This document shows, piece by piece, positions 1 to 5,177 of a stretch of DNA of 5,177 nt. The translations under genes were made by a program, and so were the position numbers. The stretch comes from Candidatus Krumholzibacteriota bacterium (GTDB taxonomy: Bacteria; Krumholzibacteriota; Krumholzibacteriia; Krumholzibacteriales; Krumholzibacteriaceae), in the NCBI GenBank assembly GCA_030630165.1, contig DAOVNN010000222.1:1-5177 (forward strand), given 5' to 3'. Position 1 is the first letter of the stretch; each line of letters opens with the position of its first letter. Below the pieces are notes generated by a model. The model saw nothing but the letters and a program-made list of their open reading frames with translations. It made no database searches and was not told where the DNA came from.

Positions 1-417
1 CGTCTTCAGCGCATCGTCCATCCGCTCGTACTGGATGTACTCGGCCAGGACCGCCCCGGCAAACGCCCCGAGCAGCCCGAAGATCACGCTCCCGATAACA
101 GGCAGCACAGAGGTCCCGAGAATAGCCCCGATGATACCCCCGGCAAAGGCCCCGACTGCCCCCCACTTCCAGGCGCCCTTCTTCCGGACCACGACAGTCC
201 CCAGAAAAGCCCCTATGATCTCCCCGACCACAAGAAGAACTACCAGGACGATCCACCACTGCCACCCGACGACGGCGAACTTGCTGGCCAGGTCATAGAT
301 AAATATGATCCCCAGGCCTATCCAGCCGCCCGGCAGCCCGGCGAAGATGAGGATGTCAGAGATGAGTATTAAAAGATAGAGCAGGACCAGTCCCGTGTGC
401 TGAAGTATCGAGATCAC
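1..417 (-). CDS. DUF456 family membrane protein (N-terminal part, cut by window edge)
   Basis: The visible 139 residues start at GTG 417 and run off the left edge. GTG is chosen because GGAAGG lies eight bases upstream and an in-frame TAA at 447-445 excludes any much earlier start. The protein is strongly hydrophobic and Gly-rich. Segments lie at about residues 8-27, 28-42 and 52-72, followed by KKGAWKWGAVGAFAGGIIGA (79-98) and a further Gly-rich hydrophobic stretch at about 100-125. It then turns polar at LAEYIQYERMDDALK. The GLPGGW motif near residue 27, the Gly-rich glycine-zipper-like repeats and the GA.LAE....ALK ending match DUF456, a family of roughly 160-residue integral membrane proteins without known function. 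Nearly the whole protein is therefore likely present. It probably sits in the inner membrane and is co-transcribed with the genes upstream. A named role would be a guess. Confidence 0.82.
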   Translation of the reverse strand, partial: MISILQHTGLVLLYLLILISDILIFAGLPGGWIGLGIIFIYDLASKFAVVGWQWWIVLVVLLVVGEIIGAFLGTVVVRKKGAWKWGAVGAFAGGIIGAILGTSVLPVIGSVIFGLLGAFAGAVLAEYIQYERMDDALKT

Positions 418-425
418 GCTCTGCG

Positions 426-431
426 CCTTCC
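426..431 (-). promoter_or_regulatory. Ribosome binding site deciding the GTG start of the DUF456 gene
   Basis: GGAAGG lies eight bases before GTG 417. An in-frame TAA 27 bases upstream of the GTG leaves no other plausible start nearby. Confidence 0.7.
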
Positions 432-450
432 GCTTAAAGGACGCTTAAGC
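432..450. repeat. Short inverted repeat between the 832-aa gene and the DUF456 gene
   Basis: GCTTAA (432-437) and TTAAGC (445-450) are perfect complements with a seven-base spacer. CGCTTAA also occurs as a direct repeat at 431-437 and 442-448. The stem is only six, mostly A-T, pairs and has no following U-run, so it does not look like an intrinsic terminator. It sits just upstream of the DUF456 ribosome binding site and could weakly affect translation, or be chance. Confidence 0.3.
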
Positions 451-455
451 CACCA

Positions 456-2954
456 TCAGAAGCTCAGCGTCATTCCAAAGAGAAAGTCATGGCGGGAAAC
501 TCTCTCGCTGCCTGGTATATCTCCCAGGGTACTGAAAAGGAGTCCCAGCTTTTCGAGAGGAATTTCAGAGAGATCGAGCCCGAGATGCTGCGTGTAGTAT
601 CCATACTCGAAACGAAGCGCCAGCTCCATTCCTCCGGGGAACTTCCCGACACGCCTCCATGGGATGAATTCCATCCCCAGCCCGATGTGCCACACGTTCG
701 GCCAGATGCTGTTCGGCTTGATCCATTCTGATTCCGGCCGGTCGAACGGCTCGCCGTTCGCCTGTATGTTCTCCAGCCTGTACCAGCTCCAGCCGTATCC
801 GCCCTTTATGAAAGGCTGAAGCCGCGACGAAGAGATGCTGTAGCGGATGCTCCCCGCGTATTCCCAGTAGTTGATCTCCGCACTGTATGAATAGGACGGG
901 ATGTTGTTGAACTCCAGGTCCAGGCCGAAGGTAGAGCGTGAATTGCGCACCGTGTTCTCGCTGGCGAAGTGTCCCCCGATGTAGAACGCGACCTGAAAGA
1001 AAGAGCCCACCGAATTATCCTGGAAATCCCGGCTGTCAGTAACGACGGTCGTCGTGTCTCCGCCGCTGTCGATAAAATGAAACAGAGGCCGGAGAATGAA
1101 TTCATCAAACAGGTCCGGGTTCAGGGCCAGAGCGTTGAAGTCCTCGTGGAATATCTGTACTGAGATACCCGACGACAGCCCGAAGAAACGGAACGGAACG
1201 CCCTGCTTGGGATAGTACACGGGATCACGTCGACCGAACGCGAGCTTGAGCGGGTAGGAAGCTATCCGGGTCAGAAAATCGAGCGGCGGCAGGTTGAACA
1301 ATACGGGCAGAGTAAAGGTGAAAAAGCCGAAATCGTTGCGGAAGCTGTCTTGAAGGCCCAGCGGAAATACCGACACAAGGGTGTTTGGTTCGTATGTGTG
1401 GAAGCCCGTCGCGGCTCCAGTGACATTCCATCCCGAACTGTAGGCAGGCCCTACGGGGGCAAGGTTCCCGGTGTCCGTGTGATCGATGATCCCGGAAAAC
1501 GGGGACTCAGTCGCCGGGTATCCCCATCGTATCGGAAGGACCATCCAGCTCCAGTCTCTTCGCGCGACGGCGTCCTCGAACATCTTGTCGACGATCCGTT
1601 CCCAGTCCGGGATAATCCGCAGGCGGTCCGGATCGGCCAGCCCGATAACGCTTCCGCGCTTGAACTCGGGACCCTCTGTGACCTTGCCCTCTTTCAGCTT
1701 TTTCCAGTACTGCCTGGAATCGACGTGCACCGAGACCTGCTCGGTAGCGCCCGCCGGCCCGATGTTATGGTACCTGCCGGGAAAGGGAAATGTGCCGTGC
1801 GAGTTGCGGTTTTTCCCACCCGGAGCCGACAGTGCCTGGTCGAATCCCTTGTTGTCCGCACCGATATATCCGAACGGATGGGTATTTATCTGCGTCTCCG
1901 TATCGTCCCTGTAAGCCATGTGCCGGATCGCTTTCCAGATATCCCGTTCCTGAAAGCGCAGTTCGGGGCGGCTTTTGACTTCTTTTTTCCAGTCGTCGCG
2001 GGACTGGTAGACGTCAGGCGCCGTAAAATCGAGTGTCATCACGAAATGATGGAAGTAGTACTCCACCCGGCGGATCACCAGCGGCTCCGCGGCGTCGCCT
2101 GAGGCAGGCAGATCGCCGGTGAGGATGCGTTCTACGGTCCCGGCGGTGAGCGGCCGCCCTACCACGCTGAGCGGGGCGATCACAACGTTGAGATGCTCCC
2201 AGTCGCCCTCGTGGTTGTTCCCTCCGTCATTGCTCGGGTAGTAAAACCAGTACTGAAGCACCAGTTCGTACCTCGGCACGGAATCGCCGTCATCGGCCCT
2301 CGACAGGAAGGGATGGATGAAGGAGTGCGGGAATGCATTCTGCCGGTGCCCGGGTGTGTTCTGATACTCCGGTGCGTATCCCATCTGCCACGGCCCCGGC
2401 CCCTCACCCGGAAAGTCGAAGAACAGCACCTTGAAGAGGTCGGGGCGCTGCTGGACCAGAAGATCCCGAACTGCCGGCTCCCGCGGCTCCCGGGGGGTGA
2501 ACTGCTCAAGGAGCTCCAGAAGCCTGTCGTCCTCGAGTTCTATACCCTCGGCCCGGATCAGCCTGGATTCATGTCCGGTGAGATCCCATGTATCGACAAA
2601 GAGGGGAAAAGACCCGGAATTTTCGATGTAGGTCTCGAAATTCGTGGGGATGTTCGTAGTGTTCTGCACGAGATAAGGCGCGAAGCGGACGGCCAGCGCC
2701 ATCAGGACCTCGTGCCGGGCGTCATCGATACCGTCGACCGGATCGACATCCCGCCAGGCCGGGTCACTCTGGTCGCCGTACAGGTGCAGGGCATCCGTAG
2801 CGGCCGTCTGCTGCACCAAGCGGGGATAAGTCAGGGGCACATACTTGAGATATTCGTCCCTGGGGATCTCCTGCCCGTGCGCGCCGCCTGCCAGGATGAA
2901 GCTCGCACAAAGAAAGAGCAGGACAAGCCTCGTATGCTTTACAACCGAGACCAC
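456..2954 (-). CDS. Exported Vps62/NPP1-like domain protein with C-terminal outer-membrane beta-barrel
   Basis: This is an 832-aa protein of unknown function. The start is GTG at 2954, with GGAAGGAG six bases upstream. Residues 1-27 are a Sec signal peptide: Lys6 and Arg9, a hydrophobic core, and probable cleavage after AHG, before Gln28. Residues about 81-510 form a globular domain. It contains LQYWFYYPSNDGGNNHEGDWE (HEGDWE at 248-253), VEYYFHHFVMTL (297-308), SHGTFPFPG (385-393), PIRWGYP (474-480) and APVGPAYSSGWN (499-510). The HEGDWE plus SH..[FY]P.PG pairing resembles Vps62-like proteins and, more distantly, the HDWE-type motif of NPP1/NLP toxins; no enzymatic role can be assigned. Residues about 588-832 show eight or nine amphipathic strands with aromatic girdles and end HDFLFGMTLSF with a terminal Phe, as in outer-membrane barrels. 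The mature chain has no Cys. The protein is probably outer-membrane anchored; which side the globular domain faces is unknown. It sits 35 bases after secF and 38 before the DUF456 gene. Confidence 0.88.
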   Translation of the reverse strand: MVSVVKHTRLVLLFLCASFILAGGAHGQEIPRDEYLKYVPLTYPRLVQQTAATDALHLYGDQSDPAWRDVDPVDGIDDARHEVLMALAVRFAPYLVQNTTNIPTNFETYIENSGSFPLFVDTWDLTGHESRLIRAEGIELEDDRLLELLEQFTPREPREPAVRDLLVQQRPDLFKVLFFDFPGEGPGPWQMGYAPEYQNTPGHRQNAFPHSFIHPFLSRADDGDSVPRYELVLQYWFYYPSNDGGNNHEGDWEHLNVVIAPLSVVGRPLTAGTVERILTGDLPASGDAAEPLVIRRVEYYFHHFVMTLDFTAPDVYQSRDDWKKEVKSRPELRFQERDIWKAIRHMAYRDDTETQINTHPFGYIGADNKGFDQALSAPGGKNRNSHGTFPFPGRYHNIGPAGATEQVSVHVDSRQYWKKLKEGKVTEGPEFKRGSVIGLADPDRLRIIPDWERIVDKMFEDAVARRDWSWMVLPIRWGYPATESPFSGIIDHTDTGNLAPVGPAYSSGWNVTGAATGFHTYEPNTLVSVFPLGLQDSFRNDFGFFTFTLPVLFNLPPLDFLTRIASYPLKLAFGRRDPVYYPKQGVPFRFFGLSSGISVQIFHEDFNALALNPDLFDEFILRPLFHFIDSGGDTTTVVTDSRDFQDNSVGSFFQVAFYIGGHFASENTVRNSRSTFGLDLEFNNIPSYSYSAEINYWEYAGSIRYSISSSRLQPFIKGGYGWSWYRLENIQANGEPFDRPESEWIKPNSIWPNVWHIGLGMEFIPWRRVGKFPGGMELALRFEYGYYTQHLGLDLSEIPLEKLGLLFSTLGDIPGSERVSRHDFLFGMTLSF

Positions 2955-2960
2955 GTCCTG

Positions 2961-2968
2961 CTCCTTCC
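2961..2968 (-). promoter_or_regulatory. Ribosome binding site deciding the GTG start of the 832-aa protein
   Basis: GGAAGGAG lies six bases before GTG 2954. This near-ideal site fixes a non-ATG start and places a complete signal peptide immediately after it. Confidence 0.85.
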
Positions 2969-2989
2969 GAAGTCTTGTCTATCCGGCTC

Positions 2990-4159
2990 TTACGCCTTCT
3001 TCTTGCTGCGTCCCGCAATCCTGTTCTGCCACTCGACGAGTACCGGGCTGGCGACGAATATCGAAGAGTACGTTCCCACGATGATACCGACCATCAACGC
3101 GAACGCGAAGTCGTGTATGACCTCTCCTCCATAGAAGAAGAGGAAGAAGATCACTATCAACGTCGTCAGTGATGTGATCACCGTACGGCCGAGCGACTGG
3201 TTGATCGAGATGTCTATCATCTTCTCGTACGACTCGCGCCGCCTCAGGCTGAAGTTCTCCCTGATCCTGTCATAGACGACGATCGTATCGTTGAGCGAGT
3301 ATCCGACGATCGTCAGCAGCGCCGCGACGATGACCAGCGATATCTCCTTGCCCATTATCGAGAAGATGCCGACCGTGATCAGAACATCATGGACCAGCGC
3401 AACGATAGCGCCGATGGCAAACTTGAACTCGAACCGCCACGAGATATATACAAGGATACCGAACAGCGATATGACGATTGCCGCCCAGGTCCTGTTCTTG
3501 AGCTCCTCACCGATCTTCGGGCCAACGGTCTCTGTACGGCGAACATCGATCTCGCGATCTGGGAACCGCTCCCTCATGGCATCCAGCAGCTTGCCAACAG
3601 CTTTGGCCTCGATGCCCATGTACGGCAGGCTGAACGCGACGGTGCTTTCGCTCTCGCGGGTCAGCTCGATGATACCAACGCCGCCCTTCTTGACGCCGCT
3701 CCTGAGCGTCTCGATCGGAGGGATCGAGTCGGCGCTGACGATAACGAGGTTGCCGCCCTCGAAGTTTTCCGAGAGGTCGGGCTCCATATCGCGGGACGAG
3801 ACGACAGCCCAGCCGGAACCGGGCCAGGTCGCGTTGAGAACGTCCAGCAGCTTCTCCGATGCCAGGCCCCCCTCGCTGATCTTCTCTATAGTGATCAGGT
3901 ACTCGTTTGCCGCACCGAACTCCTGTATCTCGCCATCCGCGTAGCCGGCCTGCTCGACCGTATCACGGAGATCGCCGATCGGAACGGGCTCGTCGAACCT
4001 GACCTGTACGAGCGTGCCCCCCTCGAAGTCGATACTGAGGTTGGGGCCGCCATTTATGGCGAGAGAAACGAGTCCCGCGACGATCACGACCGCCGACAGG
4101 ATGAACGCCTTGTTCCTGAACGCCGAGAAATTTATATGTGTCTCACCGAAGAACTTCAT
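2990..4159 (-). CDS. secF: SecF, protein translocase subunit with duplicated periplasmic domain
   Basis: SecF works with SecD in the inner membrane to drive late steps of Sec-dependent export. The ATG at 4159 has GAGGAG five bases upstream and gives a normal short cytoplasmic N-terminus. Membrane segments are at about residues 17-36, 222-241, 247-267, 272-295, 326-343 and 350-375. Signatures seen are SIDFEGGT (42-49), VGPKIGEEL (212-220), GYSLNDTIVVYDRIREN (286-302), and GRTVITSLTTL followed by YGGEVIHDFAFAL and GTYSSIFVASPV near the end. At 389 aa it is longer than the roughly 300-325 aa usual for stand-alone SecF. The extra length lies in the periplasmic loop, where residues 39-126 and 127-212 are two related copies of the P1 unit. 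The C-terminus is a Lys-rich cytoplasmic tail. It lies 25 bases after secD and 35 bases before the next gene, consistent with one operon. No frameshift or damage is visible. Confidence 0.97.
   Translation of the reverse strand: MKFFGETHINFSAFRNKAFILSAVVIVAGLVSLAINGGPNLSIDFEGGTLVQVRFDEPVPIGDLRDTVEQAGYADGEIQEFGAANEYLITIEKISEGGLASEKLLDVLNATWPGSGWAVVSSRDMEPDLSENFEGGNLVIVSADSIPPIETLRSGVKKGGVGIIELTRESESTVAFSLPYMGIEAKAVGKLLDAMRERFPDREIDVRRTETVGPKIGEELKNRTWAAIVISLFGILVYISWRFEFKFAIGAIVALVHDVLITVGIFSIMGKEISLVIVAALLTIVGYSLNDTIVVYDRIRENFSLRRRESYEKMIDISINQSLGRTVITSLTTLIVIFFLFFYGGEVIHDFAFALMVGIIVGTYSSIFVASPVLVEWQNRIAGRSKKKA
3524..3781 (-). repeat. SecF periplasmic P1 unit, copy 2 (residues 127-212)
   Basis: This is the second copy of the SecF repeat. 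It begins PDLSENFEGGNLV, where the IDF of the canonical signature has become ENF. It then shares DxxxPIxxLRxxV with copy 1. This copy leads into the normal VGPKIGEEL junction and TM2. A standard SecF has one P1 unit between TM1 and TM2, so here TM1 is followed by copy 1 and TM2 is preceded by copy 2. The identities were counted by hand on the translated sequence. Confidence 0.85.
3782..4045 (-). repeat. SecF periplasmic P1 unit, copy 1 (residues 39-126)
   Basis: This is the first copy of the protein-level tandem repeat inside SecF. It begins PNLSIDFEGGTLV, the canonical SecF signature, and is 88 codons long. Its first 34 residues (39-72) align without gaps to residues 127-160, with 17 identities. 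Further on, KLLD (103-106) matches KLLD (190-193) in copy 2, and both are followed by a Pro seven residues later. Unlike a normal SecF P1 domain, this copy does not run into VGPKIG and TM2; it runs directly into copy 2. The DNA has clearly diverged, so the duplication is not recent. Confidence 0.85.
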
Positions 4160-4164
4160 CTCTT

Positions 4165-4170
4165 CTCCTC
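4165..4170 (-). promoter_or_regulatory. Ribosome binding site of secF
   Basis: GAGGAG lies five bases before the ATG at 4159, inside the 25-base secD-secF gap. It supports the chosen secF start and independent re-initiation after secD. Confidence 0.8.
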
Positions 4171-4184
4171 GTCGGAATGACCTC

Positions 4185-5177
4185 TTATATACTGAGTTTC
4201 TTCACGCGCCCGCTCCTCGTCCACAGATCGAATACAATGCGGCTGAACACGAGAGCGGTGAACATACTTGCTACGATGCCGATGCTCAGAGTCGTCGCGA
4301 ACCCCTTGATCGGGCCCGTTCCGAACTGCCAGAGCACGACGGCCGTGATCAGGGTCGTCAGGTTGGCATCGAGAATAGTCGTGAAGGCACGGTCGTAACC
4401 GGCGTCGATCGCCGATCTGACCGTCTTTTCCTTCCTGAGCTCCTCTCGTATCCTCTCGAAGATCAGCACTGCCGCATCGATGCCCATACCGATCGTCAGG
4501 ATCACTCCTGCGATACCGGGCAGCGTCAGCGCGGCGCCGAGATAGGCGAGCGCCCCGAAGAGGATGAGAAGGTTGAACACAAGGGATACAGCGGCTATGC
4601 CGCCGGAGACCTTGTAGTAGACCAGCATGAAGAGGATCACCACTATGAGGCCGAGCAGCGCCGCGCGCACGCCCTGGTGGATCGAATCGGAACCGAGACT
4701 CGGGCCGACCGTCCTTTCCTCGCGGGGGATCAGGTCTGCGGGCAGAGCGCCGGCGCGGAGGATGACCGAAAGGTCCCTCGCCTCCTCGTCGGTGAAGTTG
4801 CCCTCGATATATCCCCGGCCGTCAGGAATCTTCGACCTGATGACGGGGTAGCTTCTTATCTTGCCGTCGAGAACGATTGCTGTGAACCGTCCGACGTTAC
4901 GTCCGGTAAATCTTGCCAGCTCGCGGCCGCCCTTCCTGTTGAACTGGAAGGAGACGATCAGGCGCTGGGGGCTCGAAGGGTCGGGCTGGGGAGTGGCCTG
5001 CTGGAGGTTCGCTCCAGACACCATGTCGCTCTTCGAAAGAAGGAAGAGGTACTTCGCCCTGCCGCCCTCCTGGAGGGGAATCCACTCGTCGAACCAGAAG
5101 AACTCTGCATCCTTGGGGATGGCCTTGATAACCTCGGGCTGAGCGAGGAACTTGCGGACCATCGGGATATTGTCTTC
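4185..5177 (-). CDS. secD: SecD, protein translocase subunit (C-terminal part, cut by window edge)
   Basis: This is the C-terminal 330 residues of SecD, the inner-membrane partner of SecF that assists SecYEG and uses the proton gradient to complete export. The reading frame is open to the right edge, so the true start lies outside the window; the ATG at 5162 is an internal Met. Counting from the first visible codon, residues about 70-150 are the end of the large periplasmic domain, with the family-typical IVLDG (101-105) and LRAGALPA (140-147). TVGPSLG (156-162) precedes five hydrophobic segments at about 170-187, 193-213, 219-240, 269-285 and 292-316, matching TM2-TM6. The TM4 signature is present as GMGIDAAVLIFERIREEL; the conserved Asp (234) is kept, but the Asn usual after Asp-Ala is Ala. 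It ends with TAA, 25 bases before secF. Family assignment is firm from these motifs and from the adjacent secF. Confidence 0.96.
   Translation of the reverse strand, partial: EDNIPMVRKFLAQPEVIKAIPKDAEFFWFDEWIPLQEGGRAKYLFLLSKSDMVSGANLQQATPQPDPSSPQRLIVSFQFNRKGGRELARFTGRNVGRFTAIVLDGKIRSYPVIRSKIPDGRGYIEGNFTDEEARDLSVILRAGALPADLIPREERTVGPSLGSDSIHQGVRAALLGLIVVILFMLVYYKVSGGIAAVSLVFNLLILFGALAYLGAALTLPGIAGVILTIGMGIDAAVLIFERIREELRKEKTVRSAIDAGYDRAFTTILDANLTTLITAVVLWQFGTGPIKGFATTLSIGIVASMFTALVFSRIVFDLWTRSGRVKKLSI

Noticed and set aside
35..298. An 87-codon plus-strand open frame near the left edge
   Set aside because: It is the antisense of the DUF456 gene; its Pro/Ala/Thr-rich translation mirrors Gly-rich membrane codons.
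432..450. Intrinsic terminator after the 832-aa gene
   Set aside because: The inverted repeat is six mostly A-T pairs with no U-run on either strand, so it is too weak for a terminator.
1350..2102. A 250-codon plus-strand open frame
   Set aside because: It is entirely antisense to conserved parts of the 832-aa protein (including SHGTFP and PIRWGYP), and its translation is Arg/Pro/Val-rich without a domain signal.
2874..2954. Lipoprotein signal on the 832-aa protein because of Cys16
   Set aside because: Cys16 sits inside the hydrophobic core in LFLCASF, with Leu rather than Gly/Ala/Ser before it, and a normal signal peptidase I site (AHG before Gln28) follows.
2193..3134. A 313-codon plus-strand open frame opposite the N-terminal half of the exported protein and the end of secF
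   Set aside because: It lies antisense to two well-supported genes, its translation has no recognisable domain, and long antisense frames are expected in GC-rich coding DNA.
3389..4180. A 263-codon plus-strand open frame, with a second at 3291-3944
   Set aside because: Both are antisense to secF, which has strong family signatures throughout; the two overlap each other in different frames, as shadows do.
5160..5162. ATG at 5162 as the start of the SecD gene
   Set aside because: The frame stays open to the window edge, and SecD needs its TM1 and most of its periplasmic domain upstream, so this is an internal Met.

Overview
The window comes from a moderately GC-rich, Gram-negative (diderm) bacterium. 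All genes read on the minus strand, in the order secD (cut by the right edge), secF, a large exported outer-membrane-type protein, and a DUF456 membrane protein (cut by the left edge). The diderm call rests on the third gene, which has a Sec signal peptide and a C-terminal beta-barrel ending in a terminal Phe strand. Separate secD and secF genes fit many lineages. An uncultured FCB-like phylum is possible, but this is a weak inference and no marker here settles it.

From right to left: 5177-4185 is the C-terminal part of SecD; 4159-2990 is complete SecF (389 aa); 2954-456 is a complete 832-aa protein with a signal peptide, a large Vps62/NPP1-like globular domain and a C-terminal beta-barrel; 417-1 is the N-terminal 139 residues of a DUF456 protein. 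The gaps are 25, 35 and 38 bases. Each of the three downstream genes has a clear Shine-Dalgarno sequence, and no terminator or promoter is evident between genes, so the four are probably one transcription unit read right to left. Its promoter lies beyond the right edge. There is no gene-free stretch longer than 40 bases. I see no RNA genes, mobile elements or CRISPR array.

SecD and SecF are inner-membrane partners of SecYEG that help pull exported proteins to the periplasmic side. The 832-aa protein is itself a predicted Sec-exported outer-membrane protein, so it is a plausible client, though co-transcription may be incidental. Two points stand out. SecF carries an internal tandem duplication of its periplasmic (P1) domain, with 17 of 34 residues identical without gaps at the start of the two copies. 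The 832-aa protein joins a domain with HEGDWE and SHGTFP motifs, best known from Vps62-like proteins, to an outer-membrane barrel.
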